Shown here: one piece after another, positions 1-9,180 of the stretch | How the letters are laid out: each line of letters begins with the position of its first letter | Numbering within the stretch: the first letter of the stretch is position 1 | NCBI RefSeq assembly: GCF_001186125.1 | Contig: NW_014039797.1 | Location: forward strand, 6,655-36,433 | Reading direction: 5' to 3' | Source: Sphaeroforma arctica JP610 | Lineage: Eukaryota; Opisthokonta; Ichthyosporea; Ichthyophonida | DNA length: 29,779 bases | Notes under the pieces: model-generated | Seen by the model: only the letters and a program-made list of their open reading frames with translations | What the model was told of the DNA's origin: nothing | The model's database searches: none | Program-made: the position numbers and the translations under genes

Positions 1-66
1 TACCATATGTTCATACATTATATCATACATACTTGCCATTTTTGAAATAAATAATATTATCCCTAT
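1..66 (+). repeat. 3' tail of a LINE copy cut by the window edge
   Basis: The stretch TACCATATG..CATACATT followed by TTTGAAATAAATAATATTAT and CCCTAT matches the end of the LINE at 11835-11893 nearly base for base. It is therefore the last bases of another copy of the same family whose body lies to the left of the window. No poly(A) follows; the shared terminus is the AAATAAATAAT block plus about ten bases. Confidence 0.7.
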
Positions 67-578
67 ATCTCCTGATCGAGCCATCTACTAAAATAGCTCA
101 TGGCTAATATATGGCTTATAGCCTATCACACATGTGCATGATCGGTCCTACACTATTATTTCGGTCCATCGCCTCAACTAGGCTGAGTCCTTTCTCTCAG
201 GTTCTGATGCCCTACAGCTACATACTACACCAGTCGTCGAATTCGGAAAATCGTCAAATTCGTACAGGATCTGGCGAATCAAAAAGGTAATATTGATAGT
301 GAACGGCAGACAGAACTATAACAATGTGGCCACCTGGTGTTTGGCGTTCCACTTCGCAATTGGTCTTACCGGTTCTAATCGGTAGTTCCCAAAACGGTAG
401 ACCTTCTTAAAGTTTTTAAGAGCTGTTGTTTTTAGAGTTAGGAAAGGAAAAATTAAGCGCATGTTCAATATACAAAGTGATGCTGATCATTCGATCAATA
501 TGAGCTGGTCACTGAGTATACGATCTGTTATATTCAAGATCGCATTCTAGTGCTGGAAGGCTTGCATACACCAAAATA
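67..578. other. Noncoding stretch, nothing recognised
   Basis: No convincing reading frame or repeat was found here on either strand. It lies between a LINE tail and the decayed macro-domain-like sequence, and its base composition is like that of the surrounding noncoding DNA. Confidence 0.4.
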
Positions 579-584
579 CTATTG

Positions 585-1100
585 TAATGGTACGCTAGCC
601 CGGAAAGCATGTAGACACAACTGTGTCATGTGTGTGTGTTTCGTCTTTGTAAGCAAAATAGAATACCAGAACCTGGCCAAACCGGCGTGATAACAATCCT
701 GCACCCGTGGGTCTTCGATTTTTTTACCAATCGGTGGTATATATTTCTTTATGTCAATGTGGTACTTCGTATTTAACGCTTTGTCATAGATTAAATGTAC
801 AATCAGTGCCGCATGTGCTAGTGTCACTGGGGCCGACTCGATGAACCAATCACATATTGACAATACCTGTACGCTGGGACTGTCTTAGGAGTGTAGTATA
901 TCGCCTCGTGCCCAATCCCAATCGTAGCGACAGGATTCCTGTACTTATCGGTCGAAGACTTTTTGGTTGCTTGTACTTTTGCTAAAGATGAATTTTGAGC
1001 TAAACCAAATTGCCGCGGGAACTCCTCCTTTACGTTCCTAGCGACGCTGTCGCCCAGATGAAACGACATGCATGAAACCATCGACACCCGCTCTCAACAT
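585..1100 (-). pseudogene. Decayed macro-domain (TARG1/OARD1-like) sequence
   Basis: Two adjacent minus-strand frames (1087-824 and 863-579) read like the two halves of a small macro domain of the TARG1/OARD1 type, which removes ADP-ribose or acyl-ADP-ribose from proteins. The first half has VSCMSFHLGDSVARNVKEEF, comparable to the family pattern 'HCIS.D..MG.GIA..F...F', and then AIYYTPKTV, comparable to 'YIYYLITK'. The second half has a helix-like stretch and then YIPPIGKKIED, comparable to the family's 'MPRIGCGLDxL'. The frame change and the degenerate glycines (GAG replaced by GDS) argue for a dead copy. There is no clear start codon. It could instead be cargo of a mobile element or a virus-derived copy, because macro domains also occur in viruses. 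Recognition rests on pattern and order only. Confidence 0.35.
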
Positions 1101-1224
1101 CATCCCGACGCTACAAAAGCAGCTTTAATCCACTACCTCCGCACCAAGCAGGAGGCCCGCTGCAGACATGACCAAGTACCCAAAATTCTTACCCGCAGTA
1201 TGGATGCTCTACTGCACCCCTTTG

Positions 1225-1276
1225 TATTCAACTCTACATGTAACCTATCTCTTTGAAATAAATAATGATATCCCTG
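1225..1276 (+). repeat. Second LINE 3' tail
   Basis: CTATCTCTTTGAAATAAATA followed by ATGATATCCCTGA repeats the terminal block of the LINE at 11835-11893. The preceding open frame (1068-1256, 62 codons) ends just before the tail and may be the last part of a strongly 5'-truncated LINE, but I see no clear similarity to the C-terminus of the longer LINE copy. Confidence 0.55.
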
Positions 1277-1514
1277 AGTGACACCGTGAGTTCAGCACAG
1301 CAAATAGATTTTTCAATACAATGAGTACCTCTGTGACAAGTATATATGTGAGACAACATTGAGTGTAGACCGTGCCCGTTCTCAGTGTATAAGTCTTAAC
1401 ATTACTCGTCCCACTGGGGTGGGTGGCAGATTGTAGTTTACCACAAGTTTTTAAAGCATTGCTCTTTATTGGTGATGAGGGCCGCCATTAAGTGCTTTAG
1501 TTAAAACTTCCCTG
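1277..1514. other. Noncoding stretch, nothing recognised
   Basis: This sequence lies between a LINE tail and the solo LTR. No reading frame, terminal repeat or promoter pattern stands out. Confidence 0.4.
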
Positions 1515-1518
1515 CGCG

Positions 1519-2145
1519 TGTAATAGCCTGGCCTCCACATTAGACTCTATGATATAAACGTACTCTTAAGCAGTACGTATATTATATACGTACTCTTAAT
1601 AGTACGAAAAACTTAAGTTTCCTAAATGGTTTTTAACGGTTTTATTAATTAATACCTTTTCCATTTTACATATCAGATATTTGGATGAAGGCCATTAAAA
1701 GGCCCGATTAAACTGCTAAACATAAGAGTTGGTCTAGTTCTATTAATAGAACTATATTTACTTTCCAACTTTATTTATATCTGAATACTTCGGTAGCGAG
1801 ATGGTTCAACCGAATATCGGTTTCTAGGGACAATTAACGTTACCTAGTTGATCCTCCGATCAGCCAACCAGATGTGCCAGTCTGATGAAGGCTAAGTCGG
1901 TAATTCTTGATACGTGGCAAGATATTGGTTAAGACAATAACTAAGGACATCAAAGAGCTTTTTTCTTTTTCTTTCTTTTTTCTAAAGATAGGATTTTATG
2001 AGTCTCTCAGATCCGCCGGCATACCTAACTTTACTAAATGTCTCATTTCGTTCATTTACTTTGAAATTTTCACGATATTTAGAATTTACCTACACGTTTA
2101 TTTACTCTAAGGCGTTAATATCGCCTTAATAGACCGAATCTTACA
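1519..2145 (+). mobile_element. Solo LTR of gypsy family A
   Basis: The sequence begins TGTAATAGCC and ends CGAATCTTACA, giving canonical TG..CA termini, and it aligns along its length with the LTR at 8411-9180 (roughly 85 % by eye). It is bounded on both sides by the four bases CGCG (1515-1518 and 2146-2149), a likely target-site duplication, which suggests a solo LTR left by LTR-LTR recombination. No tRNA primer-binding site follows it. Near its left end is a duplicated motif around ACGTACTCTTAA. The alternative, that it is the 5' LTR of element A, is disfavoured because A's 3' LTR is not flanked by CGCG and because sequence of other elements lies between them. Confidence 0.75.
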
Positions 2146-2149
2146 CGCG

Positions 2150-2425
2150 CAAGTGTGATTTCAATGCGATCATTACGACTATGTTCTCTCGTGGACACGA
2201 CCGGATGAATCCGTACATTGTTTACTTTTACATACAACACACTATTCAAACTCGTTGCAAATAATAACTAGCTTTGTCGACAAAATTGATTGAACATGTC
2301 CCCCGGTAAAAGTTTAATTACAGAGGTTAATAAAACTGTGGATGTACTTGTAAAATACTTTCAGACTGGTGAAAGGGTTGTGAGAAGGCTCGTAGCGTAT
2401 ATCCGTCCTGCGCAAGAATAACAAA
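2150..2425. other. Spacer between solo LTR and element B
   Basis: It holds one small open frame starting ATG at 2296 and ending at 2421 (41 residues, MSPGKSLITEV...), which I do not recognise. There is no other support for coding. It may be flanking host DNA. Confidence 0.35.
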
Positions 2426-2720
2426 CATTAAGTTGTCGGAATAAAGAAAAGGTAGTTGTTAAAGTTGACTTCCTAGCCCATAGTGGTTACTTTTGACTAA
2501 CCAAGCTGACAATATAATATCCATGCATTTACATTAAAGAAAATACGTTTGAAAGTCAAAGTGCATAAAGTAAACTAAGTTTAGCCTCAGCCCTCTGTGG
2601 CAATAAGCAAAAGATAAGAGAATTTAAGACTGAGGCTATTATCTATATAGCTCTGCTCTAATCACTCACTAGTCTGGTCTGGATTTATTTGATGTCAGCG
2701 ACTAAGATCACACAGAGTTA
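2426..2720 (-). repeat. Left LTR of element B, outer part
   Basis: It matches 15862-16110 at about 80 % by eye, including TTTAGCCTCAGCCCTC, a TATCTATATAGCTC core and CTAATCACTCACTA. The TATA-like core is nearly palindromic, so it could work for the minus-strand element. An inverted pair AGCCTCAG / CTGAGGCT (2584-2591 and 2629-2636) sits beside it. The match breaks at about 2720, where the LINE begins, and resumes at 11896. Confidence 0.7.
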
Positions 2721-2721
2721 C

Positions 2722-3960
2722 CCCCTTGTCAACTAATCTACCACGCACGGACCATCTCTGGTAGGGCATACCAACCAAAACACGATGCAAACCTCGTCTT
2801 ACCTAACCCGCAAATCCCGGCAAGCGCTAAAGAACCAGCGCGTGCGAACCCCGGACGACTCCACGTACCAACGGTCTTCCCGACACAATCATCCGACACG
2901 ATGGTTACCAATACGCAGCCTTAAACTTCCACCACAGACTCTCCTACGACAGGTAACGATATAGAAATGGCCGATATCAATAAGGAGAAGAGCCCAGCAG
3001 TATTGATTAAGGATGAACAATGTTAGGGCCAATGAGCATGCCGCACTTCAACCCACAAGGACTTGACATGGACAACGCAGCACATGCAGATAAGTGTTTG
3101 AACGTTATATCGATTTTGAGTTAGATTGATGATATGTGTGTGGTTGAAACCTGGCATAACATCACATTTCTTAAACATATACGCTCGAACACACACTACC
3201 ATATTCTACATCATACAACACGGCGTAATATCTTACATTCTTCACACTGTAATATTGGCGTCTTTTCCAAACACCACCCATCGAAATTTGAACTTGTACA
3301 CTCATCGTACGCTGTGTTTTTTGTGTTCCGTATGGTTGTGTTCAACCTCCCACTCAAATCACTTACCGAAAAAGACGTCAGGCAATACATAAATCCTCTC
3401 CAGATTGGCAATTTCCAACCAGACGTTGTTTGTGTGGGGGATTTCAACTTCAAAGCCCGCAAGTATGGCCCCGCATCTACAAATGACGGATCACGTATGA
3501 ATACAATCGAGACTACCCTGCGTAATACATGGCACTTGGACTACCGCTATGCTGGCGGCTCAACTGGTACAGAACATACGTATCATCGGCCTGCCACCCC
3601 CGCTTCCTTCCTGACCTATAAGCTGATGGACCACGGTATCTGTGAAGACCACACCTTTGGACTCGATCTCCAGGTACTTCCAATGGAGCAAATTCATCGG
3701 CCGCAACAAATGCCACCAATGCCGCCGCCTCCGGACCAACGCCTCCCCTCTCATGGATATAGCCGATATCGCCATCGACTTTATCACCTACGCAACAAAT
3801 CCCGCGCACGACTGTTCCAAGCCGAAATCCGGGCGTATCAGAACCTACTTCGATCATATCTCACCTTGCACGGTCCAGCGGAAGGGCTGTTACATATCCT
3901 CAATCGCATCTGGCGGTATGCCGCAAACCCAAAAAAAAAAAAATTTCTTCGGAGGATTCT
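2722..3960 (+). mobile_element. 5' half of a nested LINE (end of a possible ORF1, endonuclease)
   Basis: This GC-richer block begins exactly where the LTR similarity stops. A 59-codon frame (2785-2964) may be the end of an upstream ORF. The endonuclease region follows. The piece stops at about 3940-3960, just past the region that normally links endonuclease and reverse transcriptase, in a run of 13 A. The missing continuation is found at 9181, in the same orientation and without overlap. The two parts are therefore read as one LINE copy split by element A. Confidence 0.65.
2967..3960 (+). pseudogene. LINE AP-type endonuclease, broken
   Basis: A candidate start ATG at 2967 (MADINKEKSP) is followed by an in-frame stop at 3024-3026 and then a stretch with FNPQGLDMDN, the usual N-terminal 'N.qGL' region of LINE endonucleases. 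The main frame (3134-3976) has CVVETWHNI, equivalent to the catalytic 'ETW' glutamate motif, then VVCVGDFNF (the GDFN motif, about 3427-3453), and EDHTFGLDL (about 3640-3666), which corresponds to the C-terminal SDH motif with S replaced by E. After this comes an Arg-rich linker with RARLFQAEIRAYQNLL, typical of the region before the reverse transcriptase. The APE-like endonuclease nicks target DNA to prime reverse transcription. At least one stop and one frame change separate the N-terminus from the main frame. I am confident of the endonuclease assignment and less so of the start. Confidence 0.7.
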
Positions 3961-4199
3961 ACTACGACATACCTAAAACCTGCATACAAGCAAGTTAAGA
4001 AATGTGCTGCGGAAAGCATGCCCATTCTTGTAAACACTATCTTACAAAATGCGACAAATGTGAAAAGACAAATGGCTACCACACTAAATCGTGTAACTTC
4101 AGACCCGACATTAAGTTGAACTGACGGTACTACCGGGTACAATCGTCACACAGACAGTACAACGACTCTTTAGATGAGCGTGTAATATTCCCTGTATAT

Positions 4200-5290
4200 T
4201 GCAATGGAAATAAAATCCTTGCGTTGATTGATCCTGGTTCTGAAATTTCATGTATATCCTATCGCTTTACATTAATGAAAGATATCGAAAGGAGAACACA
4301 AACAACTCACCTCATTTTAGCTGATGAGAAAACCTCCAAGTGTGAAACTATGGCAACAGATGTGAAGGTCTCGTTAGCCGATGATAGGACTATCACTACC
4401 CAAGCTGTGATAGTTAAGATGTCACAGAAGTACGGCATTATAGTCGGAATGAGCGATTTACTCACTCTAGGTTTAACCGTAACTGGTTTACCAAATAATA
4501 TAGATCCATTAAAAGATCAGTCAGACGATAACTGTCTGAAACCATATAAGCCCCCGTCAGACACAATCAAGGCATTAATACCTGACTTTGAGGACAAAAT
4601 CATGGATCTGATTCTAGTAAATAAGAAGATAAAAATCAAGGATTGGGCAAAATTCCGTTTTAACGACGGATATGTCAGCCTTGACTCAACCAAGGTGGAC
4701 TTTACACAGTTGAAGTGCCCCTCAAGGGACTATGTATCCTGGAGACACGAGGCTGTGGTAAAAGAACAAGTTGAGAAATGGTTAGCAGATGGAGTGATAG
4801 AAATTAACTATCAACAGACGCCAGTTAACTTGGCATTGCTAGCTGTAGACCAACATAGCTCTGACGGATCTTTTAAGAAAGTCAGAGTATGTTTAGATGA
4901 GTCCGATAAACAAATTATTGCCGACTCATAGCTTTCACCTACCTCGTATTAACGAGCTACTGCAAAGGATAGAAGGTGCTACAGTATTTACAACTATAGA
5001 CCTTACACAAGAATAACATCAAATGCAGATATATGAACCACATCGCAAATACTTTAGTTTACGTGGAAAGGTAAACAATACAGGTTTAGAGGAGTACCTT
5101 TTGGGTTGCACTCTATACCAGCATTCTTCCAACAAGCAATGGATGAAATGTTTGTAGACATGCCTAACGTGCAAGTCTACATAGATGACATAGTCATCTT
5201 TTCGAAAACTAAGGGCGAACACGCCGCATTAGTCAGATGAGTCCTTAAGAGACTCAACGAGCAAAACTTCAAGATTAACGAGAAGAAATG
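4200..5290 (+). pseudogene. Element A protease and reverse transcriptase part (pol)
   Basis: The protease part shows LALIDPGSEISCIS (about 4213-4254), the retropepsin active-site pattern with DPGS where DTGS/DSGS is usual. The reverse transcriptase begins around VEKWLADGVIE and shows LPRINELLQRIEGATVFTTI, GVPFGLHSIPAFFQQAM and the catalytic box YIDDIVIFSK near 5177, all in the order expected of Ty3/gypsy enzymes. In an intact element it would copy the genomic RNA into DNA inside the particle. This copy is interrupted. Its neighbours downstream are RNase H and the Dam-like domain of the same polyprotein. Confidence 0.85.
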
Positions 5291-5599
5291 CCACTTCGCA
5301 ATGAGCGAGATACAGCTCTTAGGCTATCGTATATCTGGGAAAGGTATTAAGATCGATCCCGGAAAGGTAGAACACCTGTTAGATTGGCGAACACCAACTA
5401 CAGGACGAGATGTGAACAGCATATGTGGGTTTGTAAACTTCTTTTCAGATGGAGTACCACACTTGGCTGATTACCTTAAATCTTTTGGACACTTAAGATG
5501 TCATAAAGGTAAACTAGGCGACTTGTGGACAAAAGAGTGTGATGATGCGTTTAAAGCACTCAAACACGCCGTCCAACAAGCAACTATAGTACAAGTACA

Positions 5600-6000
5600 A
5601 GGGCCTTTTGATGCCGTGCCGTTTGAAACAGCAACGGACACTTCCGACCTAGCCTTAAGAGGAGTATTATATCAGGTTATAGATAACAAACCTAGATATA
5701 TACAATTATTTAGTCGAGCGATGAATGCTTCACACTTGAATTATCCTACTGTTAGACAAGTGCTATTAGCCATAGTGGCAGCTCTAACACACTTCTGAGA
5801 TTACTTATATGGAACAGCATTTACGCTGATGTGTGATCAGAAATCTCTTCAATATATGAAAGAGATGAAACCCGACTCACAACTACTGAGTCACTGGCAT
5901 GATACAATATCAAAGTTTTATTTTGATATAAAACAACTGCCAGGAATACATAACCATTTACCGGATATGTTATCACGCTTCGTACCAGACTTTAATAAGT
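5600..6000 (+). pseudogene. Element A RNase H part
   Basis: Motifs in order are ETATDTSDLALRGVLYQ (the first catalytic Asp region, 'tDAS..giGavL.Q'), a helix with AMNASHLNYPTVRQ ('Ns.terE' position), LMCDQKSLQYM ('TDHksL'), and QLPGIHNHLPDMLSRF ('pG..N..aDaLSR'). This is the gypsy-type RNase H that removes the RNA strand after reverse transcription. The last motif leads straight into the Dam-like segment without the usual short linker to integrase. Confidence 0.85.
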
Positions 6001-6029
6001 CAGTACGTGAGCTCTTAGCTACCGATTGG

Positions 6030-6450
6030 AAATGCAATCCACGGTGGTTTGATTTGGCTCAAAAGATATATCGGCCACATATCATAGATATGTTTGCTGC
6101 ACATCATAATGCACAACTATCGAATTACAGGACTTTAAATCATCCTTTGGGAGACGCCTTTCAATTAGACCTCTCCAAACATAATGCGTGGGCTAATCCA
6201 CCATGGCAGTTAATTGCCCAGCTATTAAATTACGTTCATATACATAAAGCTACCATTACACTGTGTTGCCACTTACGGAGTTTAGATCCGTGGCTCAATA
6301 AATTGATCAGCATGATACAATGCGAGCCAATATATTTAAATAGGGAAGTAGATACTTTCCTATATCAGGGTACCCGAGCCGTCCAGAAGACGCCCTGGAG
6401 ACATACTATAATATGTCGTATAGATCCCATTGAAACAACCAAATGGACCC
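6030..6450 (+). pseudogene. Element A Dam-like (adenine methyltransferase-type) domain
   Basis: Within the long open frame 5829-6707, and directly after RNase H, lies HIIDMFAAHHNAQLSNYRT, then GDAFQLDLSKHNAWANPPW, then a hydrophobic strand and SLDPWLNKLIS. This order (D.FA..N.....Y, DAF...W, NPPW, strand, PW) is the pattern of the phage-type DNA N6-adenine methyltransferase family (Dam, Pfam PF05869 by my recollection), where NPP[WY] is the catalytic motif. Similar Dam-like domains are known downstream of RNase H in DIRS-type retroelements. Here the domain is in a gypsy element, before integrase. Methylation activity is not shown: it could be a structural relic. Related segments are seen in elements B and C. 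Confidence 0.6.
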
Positions 6451-6706
6451 CTTCTGAGACCTTTCTTAATAAGGTCAAAGAATCAGAGATTACACTCTCT
6501 ACTAATTTGAATGTTAAGCAGTTCAATTACAATACAGTACGTGAAGTTTGTACACAAGAGATACAATCTACTATTGACACTACAGTTAAGAAGCGTCAAT
6601 CTCTAGCTCGGACTTTATTTAATAATATAAAGTCTAAGTCCGAAATCTTTCAACTCCTATTTTTAAAGGGATTAATGAAAGATAACCTGAAGTACATGCA
6701 CATATA

Positions 6707-7588
6707 ATGCGACTATTAAATAATTCGAGTGAAGCAAATGCGTATGAACGTACTAAAGATGCGCACGCAGTAGAGGGTCAGGAGTCTGAAAACACTACAG
6801 ACTTAGAGCATACGCAAGTGGATTCTCAACACCCTACCTTTATTCTGGAAGAGCAGAATGATGAAAACATTATCGCTTGGCTGACGCAAAATCATAAGTT
6901 GAAGCACCAGAACGTAGTAGAAGCACTTAAAGATGCCAAGCGAAATGGGTTAGCGCACCCTAAGCTGGCGACTTTAGTGGATAAATTATATCAGTTATGT
7001 ACAAACTGTGATCTCAATCAGATCAGGCGCTATGGATTCGCACCACTTAAGAGTGTGACCAAAGATTTTCCATGGCGCAGGGTCATCATTGATCTGGTTG
7101 ACCTGCCTACGTCCGAGCACACAGGCGACCGTTACGTATGTCACTTCTTTGATGTGGCGTCACGGTTTAACTTGCTCTATTCATTAAAGGATAAGAATAC
7201 GCAGACCGTGGCAGAGTTATGTCGCCAACTCTTTGCTGACCACGGGTGGCCAGGTATTATGTGCTCTGATAACGGTAGTGAGTTCTGCGATGACGTAATG
7301 GAATCGCTAGTACTTGTATCAGGTGTGCCATATAAACCGCAAACGCAAGGCACGAATGAAACGCGCCATAGAAGACTTAAGTTCTTCCTGCGTACTGCAT
7401 TAACGGATGATGCAGATGATTGGCCGTACCACATTAAGTGGGTACAAACACAGATGAACGAGTGTGCTGATCCGGTTACAGGAACTACACCCGCTCACTA
7501 TTTTCATGGTAGATATAGTGAGTTACAAATCTCCTTTAACAAGGACGAACCTGATCACCATGAGTTACCATGGTTAGAGAAGGTATAA
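6707..7588 (+). pseudogene. Element A integrase core
   Basis: This 293-codon frame has a short Cys pair CTNC as the remnant of the HHCC zinc-binding region (about 7000), RRVIIDLVDLPTSEH with the first catalytic Asp (about 7080-7120), CSDNGSEF with the second (about 7264), and GTNETRHRRLKFFL with the Glu (about 7350). Spacing fits the DD35E retroviral/gypsy integrase fold. Between the catalytic residues are recognisable FFDVASRF and FADHGWPGIM segments. The N-terminal 70 residues are acidic and not recognised. The enzyme would join element DNA to the host chromosome. The same region of element B on the minus strand aligns well by eye. Confidence 0.85.
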
Positions 7589-7615
7589 CGTATTTATAAC
7601 GTTGTATATCTTTGC

Positions 7616-8278
7616 TTGCGAGAAATACGCAATACAGCCTTATCAAAAAGGCAAAAGCGTTGGAAAACTACCAAGAAGATATCAGAGTATCAGGTCGGTG
7701 ACAGAGTTAACATCCGTCAACGTAATTCCGATGCTACTGTATTAACATCTAAATGGATAGGTACATATATAATCTCTGTAGCAGACACTAAAAGTGGAAC
7801 GTACGAGGTAAATAACCACGATGGTTCTAGTGCGTTTAATATAGGCACAAGTCGTATTTCGACTACAAAGATTATACTCGCAAGAAGACCTGATTCTAAT
7901 GTCCCTCTTGAACGCTCCGAATTTAAAGATATAATAAGGAGAACGGATAAAGGAGGATATACATACTATCGTACTCGCTTTATAGATGTTACAATCGCTG
8001 AGTTGATTTCAGATGCTTTCGATAATCAAGACTATTTAAAATCATTTAATCGAAAATGGCGTAAACGCCTGCATAAGTCACAAGCTGAAGAAGATAGCAT
8101 GTTTCCATCGTCTGAAGGCAAGGAAGTTAAAACTTACCCGCCTACAGCATTTATCCCGAGCTTTAATGCTCATCCTTCATATGTGCTTAAGACACTGAAG
8201 CGTAAGAAACGTCCAGTCGACCACCACGGACCTACTGGACCTAAGCCCAAAACTCACAGGGTAACCGAGAACGCTTAA
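7616..8278 (+). pseudogene. Element A integrase C-terminal and tail
   Basis: This 220-codon frame (its first ATG is not at the first codon) starts with a basic stretch (SKRQKRWKTTKK), then YQVGDRVNIRQRNSDATVLT and KWIGTYIISVADTKSGTYEV, the SH3-like/GPY-type C-terminal domain of gypsy integrases. It is followed by FKDIIRRTDKGGYTYYRTRF and LKSFNRKWRKR, which faintly resembles a chromodomain (Y.v.W.gy...F), and a basic tail with GPTGPKPKTHR. Chromodomains in such elements direct insertion to chromatin. Here the match is weak. Element B has the equivalent YYTTKF region, so the tail is conserved in the family. Confidence 0.65.
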
Positions 8279-8397
8279 GTTCTTCGCCTGAGAAACATTA
8301 ACTATATGTTATGCTACTTAATGTTTCGATCCTTTTACTCGCTTTTTGGCCCAAAATCAGCTTGAGTGAGCAACTAGCCTCTCTTGGGTCTCAAAGC

Positions 8398-8410
8398 TGG
8401 GTGGGGGTTG
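8398..8410 (+). other. Purine-rich tract before the 3' LTR of element A
   Basis: GGGTGGGGGTTG lies immediately before the LTR start TGTAATAGCC at 8411, the position of the polypurine tract that primes plus-strand DNA synthesis in LTR elements. It is not a perfect purine run. Confidence 0.6.
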
Positions 8411-9180
8411 TGTAATAGCCGGGCCTCCACATTAGACTCTATGTTATAAATGTACTCTTAAGCAGTACGTAAAATATAAATGTACTCTTAATAGTACAAG
8501 GAACTTAAGATTCCTAAATAGTTTTCAACGGTTTTATTAATTAATACCTTTTCCATTTTATATATCAGATGTTTGATGAAGGCTATTAAAAAGCCCGATT
8601 AAAATGCCAAAGATAGGATTTGGAATAGTTTTATTAATAGAACTATATTTTATTACAAATCTATTTATATCTGAATACTTCGGTAGCGAGATGGCTCAAC
8701 CGAAAATAGGTTTCTAGGGACTATTAATGTTACCTAGTTGATCCTCCGTTCAACCAACCAGATGTGCCAGTCTGATGATGGCAAGTCGGTAATTCTTAAT
8801 AAGTGGAAAGTTATTGATTAAGATACTAACAAAAGACATCAAGAGTATTTTCTTATTCTTTTTACTATTTTTCTTCTTCTAAAGATAGGATTTTATGAGT
8901 CTCTCGGGTTCGCCCCAACGAAACATACCATAGTTTCTAATAGAGCGACAACGAAACACTAAATAAAATCCCTTCGGCGAAAACAGTACTGAGAGGATTA
9001 TATATAGGCAATGTCTCAGCCTCACAATCCCTCAGAGTATTGCTGTTTTCACGAAGCATACCTAACTTTACCAAAAGACTCATTTCGTTTATTCAGTTCA
9101 AATTCCACGATACTTAGACTTAACCTAAGCGTTTAATTACTTTAAGGCGTTAGTATCGCCTTGATAGACCGAATCTTACA
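8411..9180 (+). repeat. 3' LTR of element A
   Basis: It begins TGTAATAGCC and ends GAATCTTACA, matching the termini and most of the body of the solo LTR at 1519-2145. This copy is longer (770 against 627 bases). It holds a TATTATATATAGG promoter-like core inside an inverted repeat (8972-8999 and 9026-9056). Its right end abuts LINE sequence directly at 9181. Confidence 0.85.
8972..9056 (+). promoter_or_regulatory. Inverted repeat around a TATA-like core in the LTR
   Basis: The left arm (8972-8999, CTTCGGCGAAAACAG..) and right arm (9026-9056, ..CTGTTTTCACGAAG) are imperfect reverse complements of about 30 bases. The 26-base loop contains ATATATAGGCAATG. The pattern suggests either a promoter/R-region hairpin of the LTR or a small foldback element inside it. 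Confidence 0.5.

Larger units (their letters stand above)
3985..9180 (+). mobile_element. Element A: Ty3/gypsy element nested in the LINE
   Basis: Order of parts on the plus strand: a short Cys/His-rich segment like a Gag zinc knuckle (about 4000-4110), aspartic protease, reverse transcriptase, RNase H, a Dam-like domain, an integrase with a C-terminal tail, then a purine-rich tract and the 3' LTR (8411-9180). RT before RNase H before integrase places it in the Ty3/gypsy group. Only the right-hand LTR is present at this site; a related solo LTR lies at 1519-2145. It is a broken copy with roughly five interruptions in the coding part, the least decayed of the three gypsy-type elements here, which fits its innermost position. 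Confidence 0.85.

Noticed and set aside
1907-2110. 67-codon plus-strand open frame
   Set aside because: It lies wholly inside the solo LTR, starts with TTG and is a low-complexity Phe-rich translation. It is noncoding LTR sequence.
2145-2165. tRNA primer-binding site after the LTR at 1519-2145
   Set aside because: The sequence CGCGCAAGTGTG does not start with TGG or match a common tRNA 3' end, and the CGCG is better explained as a target duplication.
3211-3857. Minus-strand frames opposite the LINE endonuclease
   Set aside because: They are shadows of the endonuclease frame, which alone carries conserved motifs.
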